A stretch of 64,000 nt of DNA from an uncultured Clostridia bacterium (GTDB lineage: Bacteria > Bacillota > Clostridia > Christensenellales > Pumilibacteraceae): contig CAMWLQ010000002.1 in the NCBI GenBank assembly GCA_947175195.1, positions 186,001 through 250,000 on the forward strand. The letters are read 5' to 3'. Every line of letters starts with the position of its first letter. The first letter of the stretch is position 1. Both the position numbers and the translations under genes were made by a program. The notes below the pieces were generated by a model. That model was not told the origin of the DNA, made no database searches, and saw only the letters and a list, made by a program, of their open reading frames with translations. Shown here piece after piece: positions 1-11,518 of the stretch.

Positions 1-336
1 CAGGTTATCACACTGCGCGTAAGCGGTTTCTATGATTTGCTTGGATGCAATTTGCGCCGAACGCACTATTTCCGATTCGGACACAAGCTTGTTCGCCTGC
101 TCCTCAGCCGCGCGAATGGTGTTTTTTGCGACTACGTCGGCGTTGCCGAGAATTTCCTTACGCCGCTCTTTAATGTAAGACGCGTCCTTGATATATTCGG
201 GCAAAATGCGCGATAGGTTTTCGCACAACTCCGCACACAAATCCCAGTCGGGCTTTTTGGAAAAAAATCCATGTCCACTGCCCAACTCGCCTTTTAACTG
301 TTCCAAAATTTCCAATGCGTCTTGCTGCTCTTTCAT
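1..336 (-). CDS. Coiled-coil ATPase-like protein (V-ATPase subunit H/DivIVA-like), partial
   Basis: The gene runs off the left edge; the first 112 codons are visible. The ATG at 336 has a good ribosome binding site (AAAGGAG) 7 bases upstream. The protein is charged and helical with few hydrophobic residues. It contains a segment (YIKERRKEILGNADVV) and a following Ala/Glu-rich stretch resembling the small soluble proteins often labelled 'ATPase' that follow coaD in Clostridia. No nucleotide-binding motif is visible, so that label probably reflects coiled-coil similarity only. It is the last visible gene of the rsmD-coaD group. Family membership is from memory of synteny and is moderately sure; the role is unknown. 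Confidence 0.6.
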   Translation of the reverse strand, partial: MKEQQDALEILEQLKGELGSGHGFFSKKPDWDLCAELCENLSRILPEYIKDASYIKERRKEILGNADVVAKNTIRAAEEQANKLVSESEIVRSAQIASKQIIETAYAQCDNL

Positions 337-355
337 AGCACTCTCCTTTTACCGC

Positions 356-838
356 CTAACGATTTTTGCCGTAAATATCGATTATTTGCTTTGCCGTACT
401 CGGCACTACATATCCGCTTATATCTCCACCAAGCGCGGCTACCGTGCGTACTACAGTGGACGATACATGCCCGTACGCGGGATCGGTAATCAAAACAACC
501 GATTCCACACCGCACAGCGATTTGTAAACCGCGGTTAAATCGCGCTCGTATTCCAAATCATTGCTGTTTCGCACACCGCGTATAAGCGCGCAATCACCCT
601 TTTTCGCCGCATAGTCGGAAAGTAGTCCGCAAAAGCTTTCCACCGTGACGTTAGCAATTTCCGCAACGGCGGCTTTTACTATTTCCGTGCGAACAGAAAG
701 CGGCGCGGTATTTTTTCCCGTTTCCTCAGCCACAGCCACAATAACTCCATCAAACAGTCTTGCCGCGCGCTCTACTATATTCCTATGTCCCAATGTGAAC
801 GGATCAAACGTTCCCGCAAAAATCGCTTTCACTTTCAC
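356..838 (-). CDS. coaD: Phosphopantetheine adenylyltransferase
   Basis: Transfers AMP from ATP to 4'-phosphopantetheine, giving dephospho-CoA in the penultimate step of coenzyme A synthesis; cytosolic. Its 160 residues are the normal family length. The nucleotidyltransferase TxGH motif is at residues 15-18 within GTFDPFTLGH. The substrate-binding RGVRN segment lies mid-protein, and the second ATP-binding motif appears as GHVSSTVVR (usually ISSTxVR). The start lies 35 bp inside rsmD, an arrangement common in Bacillota and consistent with translational coupling. Nothing looks abnormal. Confidence 0.97.
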   Translation of the reverse strand: MKVKAIFAGTFDPFTLGHRNIVERAARLFDGVIVAVAEETGKNTAPLSVRTEIVKAAVAEIANVTVESFCGLLSDYAAKKGDCALIRGVRNSNDLEYERDLTAVYKSLCGVESVVLITDPAYGHVSSTVVRTVAALGGDISGYVVPSTAKQIIDIYGKNR

Positions 839-1361
839 CTCGCACTATCTCGAAAGCCGACACACCGAATACTCGGCTGTCTATTATGTTGTCAATCGGC
901 ACCGTTTTCAACGGTCTATCGGTTGCGTGTTCCAAAATCGCCACGCCCGACGACATCAACATGTCGTACTTGACGAGCAGCCTGTACACTTCCTCGGCAT
1001 AGTCGGTCTTGTACGGCGGGTCGCAAAACACCAAGTCAAACTTTTCCGTCTTGAGCATGCGCATTGCCCGCCTGAAATCGGACTGTACCGTTTGCGCCGT
1101 AATCTTGATTTTATCCAAATTGGCATGCACGTTTTTGCAGTCTATGTCAACAAATACGCAAGATTCCGCCCCGCGCGACAGCGCCTCTATACCGAGCGCA
1201 CCACTGCCGCAAAACATATCGAGGCACCTTTTGCCGCGCAAAAGCCCCTTCGATTCCAGCATGGAAAACAAACTACCCTTTACCATGTCGGTAGTCGGTC
1301 GCACCTCGCCGCGCGGCGAAATAAGCTTTGCGCCCTTGTGTTGTCCGGAAATAACTCGCAT
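804..1361 (-). CDS. rsmD: 16S rRNA (guanine(966)-N2)-methyltransferase
   Basis: Methylates G966 (E. coli numbering) of 16S rRNA using S-adenosylmethionine. The SAM-binding loop LDMFCGSGALGIE is at about residues 47-59 and the catalytic DPPY motif at 114-117. The N-terminal MRVISGQHKG is typical of the family, and 185 residues is the usual length. The 3' end overlaps coaD by 35 bp, and the 5' end is 3 bp from the cyclo-ligase gene, so these genes are almost certainly co-transcribed. Confidence 0.96.
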   Translation of the reverse strand: MRVISGQHKGAKLISPRGEVRPTTDMVKGSLFSMLESKGLLRGKRCLDMFCGSGALGIEALSRGAESCVFVDIDCKNVHANLDKIKITAQTVQSDFRRAMRMLKTEKFDLVFCDPPYKTDYAEEVYRLLVKYDMLMSSGVAILEHATDRPLKTVPIDNIIDSRVFGVSAFEIVRGESESDFCGNV

Positions 1362-1364
1362 ACC

Positions 1365-1922
1365 CTAAAAGTATATCACATTCTTATCCGTAACGCAACA
1401 ATCGAGGGGTATATCGGTGCATTCGGGTTGGAACTTTATTGCTTGTCCGCTAAACGCAAGCCCGATTTTGAATGTACTGTGTTCGGCAAAAAACCTATCG
1501 TAACAGCCTTTACCATAACCTATGCGGTAGCCGCGCTCGTTAAAACCGAGTAGCGGCGTTATGCAAAAGTCTATTTTTGACGGAATATACGAATTATCAT
1601 AACATTCGCGCGGAAGATTGCCCGTTTTGTCCGCCACGCCGCGCGACAAAAGTCTTCGCGGCGTAATGATTCCATCTTGCGTATACGGCGCGAACACTGT
1701 TACACCATTTTTTACCGCCAGCTTGTCCAGCAAATACGCTGTATCAACTTCCGAGCCGATAGACATATACACCATAACGTTGCCGCCGACAAGCTGCAGC
1801 GCCCTATCCGCAATCGCACGCGAAAGCAACGGCTTGTCCGAAAGCTCGTTGCGGTACCGCTTGAGCATTGCTCTAAGCTCCGCTTTGTTCGTATCATATA
1901 TAAATTCGTTCCGCTCGTCCAT
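1365..1922 (-). CDS. 5-formyltetrahydrofolate cyclo-ligase
   Basis: Converts 5-formyl-THF to 5,10-methenyl-THF using ATP, returning a storage folate to the active pool. The family signature, with its glycine-rich loop, is clear at about residues 123-144 (PLLGFNERGYRIGYGKG followed by CYDRF). At 185 residues it matches the family. It overlaps the alr gene by 29 bp and sits directly before rsmD, which suggests an operon. Gene symbols for this family vary between species (fau, ygfA, yqgN), so none is given. Confidence 0.93.
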   Translation of the reverse strand: MDERNEFIYDTNKAELRAMLKRYRNELSDKPLLSRAIADRALQLVGGNVMVYMSIGSEVDTAYLLDKLAVKNGVTVFAPYTQDGIITPRRLLSRGVADKTGNLPRECYDNSYIPSKIDFCITPLLGFNERGYRIGYGKGCYDRFFAEHSTFKIGLAFSGQAIKFQPECTDIPLDCCVTDKNVIYF

Positions 1923-2886
1923 TAAACCCCGTAAGCACCTCGTAAACGATAGTTCCGTAGCATTTGGCTAAGTATTCGGTATCTTCCTTTTCGGCAATCA
2001 GGTAAGCAAACTCGCCCAGCCTGCACGCTATGCCCGTAACGTCTATCATACACATATCCATACACGGCATTCCTATTACGGGGCATTTTACGCCGCGCAC
2101 GGTAAAGTACAACCGTTTGTCAGTCCGCCTCAGTCCGTCCGCATATCCGCACCGCACCGTTGCGATAAGCGCGTCGCGCTCTAATGTATAATCACCGTAA
2201 CCTATATGCTGTCCGCGCGCAACGCGCGAAAGCCCTACGATTCTTGCCCTAACACGCATGCATATATCCATGTCGGTATGATAGCCGTACATTGCTATAC
2301 CGCACCGCGTCATGTCGTATAAATCAAAACCGGTTAAGTCGAGCGCCGTAGAACAATACAAATGCCGCTTTGTGCGCAATAGCGGATCGACCGTAAGCCT
2401 TTCAAACTCCGACGCTTGTTCGGGCGCGGCGGACATTGCATACAAATGCGAATATACCGACCACGGCGCAATATCGTTTTGCTTGCAGTATTCCACTATG
2501 TCGCCAAGCTTTTGCTCGCTTGCACCAAGTCTATTCATGCCCGTATTTACAGCTACCGAAAAGCGTCTATATCCGCTTTTTACGACGGCGTCCAACTGCG
2601 CCGCGTCGCACACGGTAGGGACGATTTGCGGCGAATACACGCGCGTATACGGGTATATATCCCCGCCCAATGTGATTATCGGCTTTTTGACCGATACGGA
2701 AAGCTCGAAAGCCTCATCCGCGGTTGCAACCATAAAGCAATCGCATAAAGGCTCGATATAGCGCGCAACGGCAATGCCGTGCCCGTACGCGTCGGACTTT
2801 ACAACCGCGCAAAATTCGTTGCGCGTGGCGGCGCGTATCCGCCGTATGTTTTGCCGCATCCGCGACAGGTCGACAACAGTTTGCAT
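1894..2886 (-). CDS. alr: Alanine racemase
   Basis: PLP-dependent interconversion of L- and D-alanine, supplying D-Ala for peptidoglycan. The PLP-binding lysine is K30 in VVKSDAYGHG. The second-half motif GYGDYT followed by GYADGLRR, near the catalytic tyrosine, is also present. At 330 residues it is slightly shorter than the typical 365-390. No Shine-Dalgarno sequence is visible before the ATG at 2886. A TATTAT hexamer 3 bp upstream with TTGTAT 17 bp further could be a promoter, but it lies too close to the ATG for a normal leader. The start is kept because VVDLSRMRQNI matches the conserved N terminus. Confidence 0.95.
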   Translation of the reverse strand: MQTVVDLSRMRQNIRRIRAATRNEFCAVVKSDAYGHGIAVARYIEPLCDCFMVATADEAFELSVSVKKPIITLGGDIYPYTRVYSPQIVPTVCDAAQLDAVVKSGYRRFSVAVNTGMNRLGASEQKLGDIVEYCKQNDIAPWSVYSHLYAMSAAPEQASEFERLTVDPLLRTKRHLYCSTALDLTGFDLYDMTRCGIAMYGYHTDMDICMRVRARIVGLSRVARGQHIGYGDYTLERDALIATVRCGYADGLRRTDKRLYFTVRGVKCPVIGMPCMDMCMIDVTGIACRLGEFAYLIAEKEDTEYLAKCYGTIVYEVLTGFNGRAERIYI

Positions 2887-2924
2887 AGCATAATAAATGT
2901 ATGCACGCCTAAATACAAGCGTTA

Positions 2925-5550
<2,626 letters not shown>

Positions 5551-5558
<8 letters not shown>

Positions 5559-7401
5559 TGTCGGACCTCAAAAAATACAGCGAAAACTCGTTTACCGCGT
5601 CGTCGATTCTTATCCCGTCGTCCATTGATATTTGCCCGCCGCTCGAAAGCTTGGCGGATATATCCGAATAGTTAATATCGAAATACTTGAGAAATTTATC
5701 CTTAAACTCCGTCATTCGCTCTACGGGAATGTTCTTTATAAGATCCTTCGTAGTCAAATACAGCAGTATAATTTGGTGTTCCTCGGATATTGGCATATGC
5801 ACGTCTTGCTTGATTATTTCGGTCATGCGCTTACCCTTTTCCAGCATGCGCGCCGTAGACTCGTCAAGATCGGCACCGAACTGCGCGAATACGGCGAGCT
5901 CGCGGTACTGCGACAAATCAAGCCGCAGCTTGCCCGACACCTTTCGCATAGCGGGGCTTTGTGCGCTGCCGCCTACGCGCGACACGGACAAACCAACGTT
6001 TATGGCAGGTCGAATACCCGCATTGAACAAATCGCTTTCCAAAAAGATTTGTCCGTCGGTAATGGAAATAATGTTGGTAGGAATGTATGCCGAAATATCG
6101 CCCGCAAGCGTTTCTACTATAGGCAATGCGGTTATAGATCCGCCGCCCAGCTCGGGACTAAGCCTTGCAGCACGCTCCAACAGCCGCGAGTGCAAATAGA
6201 AAATATCTCCGGGATATGCCTCGCGTCCGGGCGGACGCTTTAACAGCAAGCTCATTGCGCGGTATGCCACGGCGTGCTTACTTAAATCGTCATAAACGAT
6301 TAACACGTCCTTGCCCGCATACATAAATTCTTCGGCAATGGCGCAACCCGCGTAAGGCGCTATATACTGCAACGGCGCGCTGTCCCTTGCCGTTGCGCTG
6401 ACTATAACGGTATAATCCATTGCGCCGTGTTCGGTAAGTGTGCTTACAATATCGGACACTGTGGACGACTTTTGCCCAATTGCAACGTAAACACAAATAA
6501 CCCCTTTGCCCTTTTGATTGAGTATAGTATCAACAGCTATCGATGTTTTGCCCGTTTGCCTATCGCCTATAATAAGCTCACGTTGACCGCGACCGATGGG
6601 AATCATAGAATCCACCGCCAAAATACCGGTCATCATCGGTTTGTTTACTTTATCCCTGTCCTTTATGGCAGGCGCCGCCGTTTCTATCGGTCGGTATTTA
6701 TCGGGAACAAATTCGCCCAAGCCGTCTATCGGTTTGCCGAGCGGATTTACCACTCGTCCCAAAAGCTTTTCGCCCACGGGAACGGACACAATCATACCAG
6801 TGGTCTTAACAACCATGCGCGCCGAAACCTTGTCGTCGTCGTCAAGCACAATCGCACCCACGCTACCCTCCGACAAGCTGAGTACAATCGCCTGCGTGCC
6901 GTTTTCTATCTCCAGCATTTCACCGTACTCGGCGTTAGCAAGTCCGCTGCACATAATAACGCCGTCGCCGCAAAACTCCACGCTGCCTGCGTGACGCACG
7001 TCAAACGACTTTTTGTAATGCGCCACCTTGCCCAAAAGATCTTTATCGGTACGCGTTTTAATGTATTCGGCAGTACCGCCGTCTGGCGTAAACGCCTCGT
7101 CAGTATCGACCGAAATATCTTCTTTAGTCTTTTTATTTTTCCGCCGCTTGGGCGTGGCGGCATCCACGTAGCTGTCGCTATGGCGAAAAACGCTGCCAAT
7201 ATTGTCTATTTGCGAACGCAGCGTGCCGTCGTAGTACTTATCGCCGTCCACAACAAGTATGCCGCCGATAAGCTCTTTATCTATCGTGTATACAAACTCC
7301 GGCGTTTCGTTAGGATGTTTCGCACAAAAGACTTTTTGAATTTTACGCTTTTGTTCTTCCGAAAGCTCAGTCGCCGAAGATACTTGGATGACGACGCTCA
7401 T
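5551..7401 (-). CDS. atpA: F-type ATP synthase alpha subunit with N-terminal delta (OSCP) C-domain fusion
   Basis: Residues ~110-616 are a normal alpha subunit: Walker A GDRQTGKT (279-286), DSMIPIGRGQRELIIGDRQ, the PGREAYPGD loop, and ISVSRVGG with the arginine finger (here LSVSRVGG). Residues 1-70 are different. VIQVSSATELSEEQKRKIQ, then IDKELIGGILVVDGDKYYDG and TLRSQI, match the C-terminal half of subunit delta/AtpH. A charged linker (~70-110, rich in K, D, T) joins the two. At 616 residues it is ~110 longer than ordinary alpha. No separate atpH exists between atpF and atpA, where it normally lies. The gene overlaps atpF by ATGA. The fusion is read directly from sequence; its mechanical meaning is inference. 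Confidence 0.95.
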
Positions 7402-7919
7402 CAGTCATTCTCCCAGTCGGACAAAACCTGCTCGATAAGCGCGTTATTATCGTCTTCCGTAATTTCGCGTTCCAACAGCTTTTGCGCAACTTGCACAGCA
7501 AGATTATTCACGCTGCTGCGGTACTCGCCTTTAAGCTGTTCCATTTGCGTTGCGGATTCCTTTTTCGCCGCGTCGACAATGCTCTTTGCTTGTTCTTGCG
7601 CGTCCGCGATTATAGCGTCCGCTTTTTGCTGCGCAGCCTCCGCCGCGTTAGCCGCAATACGCGCATTTTCAAATTTAAGCTCTTCCGTCTTTTTTTGATA
7701 TTCGGCGTCGCGGATTTCGCTTTCGGCTTTCAGCTTTTCGTTTTCGGCATAAACCTCGTCGAGACTTTCACGCTTTTTCTTGAGCATGTTTTTGACGGGC
7801 TTGTACAGCAATCCTATCATTGCGCCAAGCAGTATCAAAAAATTTACAACATAAAAAAGCATGGACTTCCAGTCGAGCCCGAATACCTCAAGTATGTTAT
7901 CACAAAGCAACTGCGTCAT
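7401..7919 (-). CDS. atpF: F-type ATP synthase subunit b
   Basis: Peripheral-stalk subunit. One membrane segment (about residues 18-40, MLFYVVNFLILLGAMIGLLY) is followed by the conserved KPVKNMLKKKRESL and a long charged coiled coil to the end (172 residues, normal length). The C terminus (LAVQVAQKLLEREITEDDN) is the usual delta-binding end. It has no extra domain, so the missing delta N-domain is not fused here. It overlaps the delta-alpha fusion gene by the ATGA. Confidence 0.95.
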   Translation of the reverse strand: MTQLLCDNILEVFGLDWKSMLFYVVNFLILLGAMIGLLYKPVKNMLKKKRESLDEVYAENEKLKAESEIRDAEYQKKTEELKFENARIAANAAEAAQQKADAIIADAQEQAKSIVDAAKKESATQMEQLKGEYRSSVNNLAVQVAQKLLEREITEDDNNALIEQVLSDWEND

Positions 7920-7926
7920 GGTTATC

Positions 7927-8184
7927 TCACATTACTATAAGCATTATAGCAATCAACAGTCCGTAAATTGCGGTGGTTTCGCAAAACGCCAAACCTATAA
8001 ACAGCGACGAACGTATTTGCTTGGTCGCCTCGGGCTGGCGCGCCATACTTTCCACAGCCTTGCTGGTGGATATACCCATACCGATAGCCGCGCCTACGCA
8101 CGCGATAGAGGCAAGTCCCGCGCCAAGCGCAGCCATGCCTTCCACTCCCAAAAATGCCATAACGGCGGACAAAAATACTTGCAT
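7927..8184 (-). CDS. atpE: F-type ATP synthase subunit c
   Basis: Proteolipid of the rotor ring: two membrane helices joined by the loop SMARQPE. The ion-binding carboxylate is E69 in [14 protein letters not shown]. The start is placed at ATG 8184 because CGGAGG sits 7 bases before it, giving 85 residues; a longer reading frame opens at 8208 but overlaps atpB and has no ribosome binding site. Compared with Na+-type c subunits (Gln in helix 1, then ES/ET in helix 2), the helix 1 position is Met ([11 protein letters not shown]) and helix 2 reads ETT. The ion is therefore probably H+, but this is not certain. Confidence 0.95.
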   Translation of the reverse strand: MQVFLSAVMAFLGVEGMAALGAGLASIACVGAAIGMGISTSKAVESMARQPEATKQIRSSLFIGLAFCETTAIYGLLIAIMLIVM

Positions 8185-8200
8185 AATTACCTCCGAACAG

Positions 8201-8866
8201 CTATTCAATAGCCTCGTTAATAAAGTTCATAGATAGGAACATAAATATATACGCCTGCATAGCGGCGTGAAACAGCGTAAACAGCGGCTCAAGCACAACC
8301 GGCAAGATATTTCGCAACGCCGTTTGGTACACTATATCCATAATAAGATAACCCGAAAACACGCTGCCAAACAACCTTAACGCCATAGAAAACGGCACTA
8401 CTATATCGGTAACAAGCGGAATGATCGTGGCGTAATGCGTAAGCCGCCTTGTCCGCTTTTTCATAAACCCGATTATGAGTACAGCAAAAAACGTGATTAA
8501 GCCGAGTATAATATTGCAATTCAAATCGGACAGCGGCGAACGCAATCCGAATAGCTCTATAAGTATTCCGAACATTATAAACGCCGAACAACCGAAATAC
8601 ATAGCGCCGACCGCGCCCGAATAGTTTTCCGTCATGTCCTTGGAATTACCGTCAAACATGCCCACCGACCATTCAATAAACATACGGAACGCCGAAGTAT
8701 GCTTTAAGTCATTATTCCACCGCGGAATAAAAAACACACGCACGACAACGGCAAACAATATTAAAGCGACCGTAACAACGATTGTGGAAAACATTGTTAC
8801 GGTAATATCGAAACTGCCTATGCTATATAACACCTTGGGTGCGATTTCGGGAGCGTCTAACTGCAT
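8201..8866 (-). CDS. atpB: F-type ATP synthase subunit a
   Basis: Membrane stator subunit forming the ion half-channels. It has five to six hydrophobic segments and the essential arginine in [16 protein letters not shown]. The reading frame opens at a TTG (8902, 233 residues). ATG 8866 (221 residues) is preferred because TTGCAA/17 bp/TATATT forms a promoter whose start would fall at about 8866-8867, so a start at 8902 would lie upstream of the transcript. AGG lies 7-9 nt before this ATG, so the RBS is weak and the mRNA may be leaderless. It is the first gene of the atp operon. Confidence 0.93.
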   Translation of the reverse strand: MQLDAPEIAPKVLYSIGSFDITVTMFSTIVVTVALILFAVVVRVFFIPRWNNDLKHTSAFRMFIEWSVGMFDGNSKDMTENYSGAVGAMYFGCSAFIMFGILIELFGLRSPLSDLNCNIILGLITFFAVLIIGFMKKRTRRLTHYATIIPLVTDIVVPFSMALRLFGSVFSGYLIMDIVYQTALRNILPVVLEPLFTLFHAAMQAYIFMFLSMNFINEAIE

Positions 8867-8873
8867 CTTGCCT

Positions 8874-8902
8874 AATATATCACTTTGATACTGTATTTGC
8901 AA
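8874..8902 (-). promoter_or_regulatory. Promoter of the atp operon
   Basis: TTGCAA (8897-8902), a 17-bp spacer, then TATATT (8874-8879). The predicted start is within a base or two of the atpB ATG at 8866. No other convincing promoter is seen between yraN and atpB, although read-through from yraN is possible. Confidence 0.5.
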
Positions 8903-8948
8903 CCATTTTGTGAAAATATTGTGTAAACCATATTGCGGCGTTAAAAAG

Positions 8949-9332
8949 CTAATAGTTTAAATAGCAATCGAAAGCGTTTACAATATGATTGACGGTATTG
9001 TCGCTGAGATACACTTCCACTACGTCAAAACGTACAGGAACACCGAACAGTCTAAACTGCTTGATATATTGCGATGTTACCTGCGATATTTTTTTAATTT
9101 TTTGATGTCCAACTGCCTCGGCGGGCGTACCGTACTCCAGCGATAAGCGCGACTTTACCTCTACCGCCACAAGCGTTTTTTCGTCGGTAACAAAAATATC
9201 CACTTCACCTACCGACGTGGTATAGTTTCTATCCAGCACGCGGTATCCGTGCGTTTCCAAATACTTGACGGCAATATCCTCGCCCTTTGAGCCGCGCTTG
9301 TTTACGCGTTTTTTTCGATTAATTCCAAGCAT
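8949..9332 (-). CDS. YraN family (UPF0102) endonuclease-like protein
   Basis: Small PD-(D/E)XK-fold protein of unproven function, widely found beside rnhB. Hallmarks present: GSKGEDIAVKYL near residue 15-26, VGEVDIFVTD (Asp/Glu of the nuclease core), VAVEVKSR (ExK), YGTPAEAV and VRFDVVEVYL. Its 127 residues are normal. The gap to rnhB is 1 bp, so the two are co-transcribed. The core acidic and lysine residues of the nuclease fold are all present, so an active nuclease is plausible. Confidence 0.92.
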   Translation of the reverse strand: MLGINRKKRVNKRGSKGEDIAVKYLETHGYRVLDRNYTTSVGEVDIFVTDEKTLVAVEVKSRLSLEYGTPAEAVGHQKIKKISQVTSQYIKQFRLFGVPVRFDVVEVYLSDNTVNHIVNAFDCYLNY

Positions 9333-9333
9333 T

Positions 9334-9999
9334 TTACTCTCCCGAAATTATGGGCAAATCGTCATATTTGTCGATTTCTACAAAATTCTTGATAAACGTG
9401 CGGCGGTGTTCGGGACAATATCCGTGCAATTTGAGCGCGGCAATATGTTCGGCAGTGCCGTATCCCTTGTTCCCCGCAAAGCCGTACTGCGGATACGTTT
9501 TGTCAAGCTCGCGCATATACCTGTCACGCGTAACCTTGGCAATAATGGACGCCGCCGCCACGCAATAGCTTTTTGCGTCGGCTTTAACTACCGAACTGCA
9601 CGTTACGTCCGTTTCCAAGTTCTTTACCGCGTCGATAACTGCAACGTCGGGCTTGACTTTAAGTCCCGATATTGCGCGTGCCATGCCCTGCTTGGTCGCT
9701 TGTAATATGTTTATGCTGTCTATTACTTTACGGTCTATCATAACCACACAGTAATCGGCAACAGCCGTTATTTGCTCATACAGCATTTCGCGTTTTTTTT
9801 CGCTCAGCTTTTTGCTGTCGTCTATGCCGATAATAATATCGTCATACGGCATAATGCACGCGCACACCGACACGGGACCTGCAAGCGGACCGCGCCCCGC
9901 CTCATCAACGCCGCATAAAGCATTCACTTTATACGCCTTGTCGAATTCAACAAGTCGCATAACCTTGTTTAAAGCTATTTCTTGCCGCGCGCCGCTCAT
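9334..9999 (-). CDS. rnhB: Ribonuclease HII
   Basis: Removes ribonucleotides and RNA from RNA-DNA hybrids. The catalytic DEDD-type motif GVDEAGRGPLAGPV is present with its D-E pair, followed by IGIDDSKKLSEKKRE, VIDAVKN and ASIIAKVTRDRYM. Length 221 is normal. It overlaps rbgA by 4 bp and lies between rbgA and yraN, a conserved order in Bacillota. Confidence 0.96.
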   Translation of the reverse strand: MSGARQEIALNKVMRLVEFDKAYKVNALCGVDEAGRGPLAGPVSVCACIMPYDDIIIGIDDSKKLSEKKREMLYEQITAVADYCVVMIDRKVIDSINILQATKQGMARAISGLKVKPDVAVIDAVKNLETDVTCSSVVKADAKSYCVAAASIIAKVTRDRYMRELDKTYPQYGFAGNKGYGTAEHIAALKLHGYCPEHRRTFIKNFVEIDKYDDLPIISGE

Positions 10000-10826
10000 T
10001 TTGCGTACTCCAATGCGATTTTGCCTAAACGCCCTTTGCGATAGTCGTCTATGATCGCAGCAGCGGCTCGGTCTATGTCCAACTCCCCGCCGCGAATACG
10101 AAAGCCGCGTGACATAGCAATACTGTCAAGTCCGTTCGTAGTATCTATTTCCTTGCCATATCTACCGACCAAAATGTTCCCGTCTATGCGGTTAAGCCTA
10201 TCTATAAGCGCAACGGCAAGCTCGGTGGCGTCCAATACCTCATCCTTGATACTGCCGATTATGGCGAGGTTTTCACCCACGCGCCTATCGGTAATTTTGG
10301 GATATAACGTGCCTGGTGTGTCAAGTACGTCCAACGTTGAATCGACGCGCGCCCAAACAGCGGTGCGCGTTACGCCCGCACGATCGCCGGTCGTAAGTCG
10401 CGCCTTACCGCAAAGACTGTTTATAATAGTCGACTTGCCTGTATTGGGCACGCCTATTACTACCGCCTTGATATGCTCGTTCAGTCCGCGATTGCGCTGC
10501 CGCTCCAAAACCTGCGCGCAAGCGCGTTTTATAGCGGGAAGTAACCTCTTTTTGCACGACGCGCTATTTCCCTCTAAGGCAATAGCCGTGCGGTTTTTAT
10601 CGGATAGTTTAGCTATCCAGCCGTCAACACATTCGGCGGTAACCGTGTCACATTTATTCAAAACGTACACAATGGGAATATTAATCATTCCGTCGAACGC
10701 GGGATTAAAGCATGACAAAACGGCGCGACTGTCCAAAACGTATACCGCGCAGTCCGCCGTTTTTAGATTTGCCTCTATCTCCCTTGTGGACTTTGCCATA
10801 TGTCCGGGGAACCAATTAATATCCAT
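9996..10826 (-). CDS. rbgA: Ribosome biogenesis GTPase RbgA (YlqF)
   Basis: Circularly permuted GTPase needed for late 50S assembly. The permuted order is visible: G4 (NKCD, about residue 57-60) comes before G1 (GVPNTGKS) and G3 (DTPG). The N terminus INWFPGHMAKS is the family signature. At 276 residues it is normal. It overlaps rnhB and follows trmD by 2 bp. Confidence 0.96.
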   Translation of the reverse strand: MDINWFPGHMAKSTREIEANLKTADCAVYVLDSRAVLSCFNPAFDGMINIPIVYVLNKCDTVTAECVDGWIAKLSDKNRTAIALEGNSASCKKRLLPAIKRACAQVLERQRNRGLNEHIKAVVIGVPNTGKSTIINSLCGKARLTTGDRAGVTRTAVWARVDSTLDVLDTPGTLYPKITDRRVGENLAIIGSIKDEVLDATELAVALIDRLNRIDGNILVGRYGKEIDTTNGLDSIAMSRGFRIRGGELDIDRAAAAIIDDYRKGRLGKIALEYAK

Positions 10827-10828
10827 CG

Positions 10829-11518
10829 CTACCTCTTGCCGTCGCTATTGTCAGAAAGTAAATCCGGTCTAAGCATAGCCGTCAATTCTCGGCTTTGTTG
10901 CTTTCTGAATTTGTCTATTTCCTTGTGATTGCCGTTTAACAGCACTTCGGGTACTGACATGCCCATAAACACGGGCGGACGCGTATACTGCGGATATTCG
11001 AGCATACCGTCCGAAAACGTTTCGTCCTCGTGCGATACGGCGCTGCCGAGCACGCCGTCCACAAACCGCGCCGCACCGTCTATAACTACCATTGCTGCAA
11101 GCTCGCCGCCCGACAATACGTAGTCGCCTATTGATATTTCGCGGTCTATACACAAATCGAGGACGCGCTGATCTATGCCCTCGTAATGCCCGCAAAGCAA
11201 AAGAATACTGTCGTTTTGAGCAAGACCACGGCACAGCCCGTCGCTTAGCCGTTCGCCCTTTGGCGACATATATATGCGCAAATACTCGTGATTTGGGTCT
11301 ACGGCATTGATACAGTCGTAAACAGGCTGCGCGGTCATAACCATGCCCGCACCGCCGCCGTACGGCGTATCGTCGCATTTTTGATGCTTATCCTTGGAGT
11401 AAGCGCGAATATCCACCGCCTCAAAGTCGAGCTTGCCGCTCTTTATCGCTCTGCCGATTATGCTTTCGTTAAGACAATCGAACATTTGCGGAAACAGCGT
11501 GAGTACCCTAATCTTCAT
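10829..11518 (-). CDS. trmD: tRNA (guanine(37)-N1)-methyltransferase
   Basis: SPOUT-class methyltransferase making m1G37 to prevent frameshifting. Diagnostic segments: LTLFPQMFD at the N terminus, DTPYGGGAGMVM, LLCGHYEGIDQR and the trefoil-knot SAM site IGDYVLSGGELA. It ends with the C-terminal domain (YTRPPVFMGMSVPEVLLNGN). Length 229 is normal. It overlaps rimM by 11 bp. Confidence 0.97.
   Translation of the reverse strand: MKIRVLTLFPQMFDCLNESIIGRAIKSGKLDFEAVDIRAYSKDKHQKCDDTPYGGGAGMVMTAQPVYDCINAVDPNHEYLRIYMSPKGERLSDGLCRGLAQNDSILLLCGHYEGIDQRVLDLCIDREISIGDYVLSGGELAAMVVIDGAARFVDGVLGSAVSHEDETFSDGMLEYPQYTRPPVFMGMSVPEVLLNGNHKEIDKFRKQQSRELTAMLRPDLLSDNSDGKR

Noticed and set aside
645-1553. 302-codon plus-strand frame opposite coaD/rsmD/cyclo-ligase
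   Set aside because: Spans three overlapping real genes on the other strand and has no homology features.
6427-7698. 423-codon open frame on the plus strand opposite the atpA/atpF genes
   Set aside because: Arg/His/Tyr/Asn-rich translation with no motif, antisense to clear atp genes; a product of codon bias.
7401-8948. A hidden separate delta (atpH) gene around atpF/atpE/atpB
   Set aside because: All sequence is accounted for by atpF, atpE and atpB, with gaps of 7, 16 and ~80 bp; no frame carries a delta N-domain.
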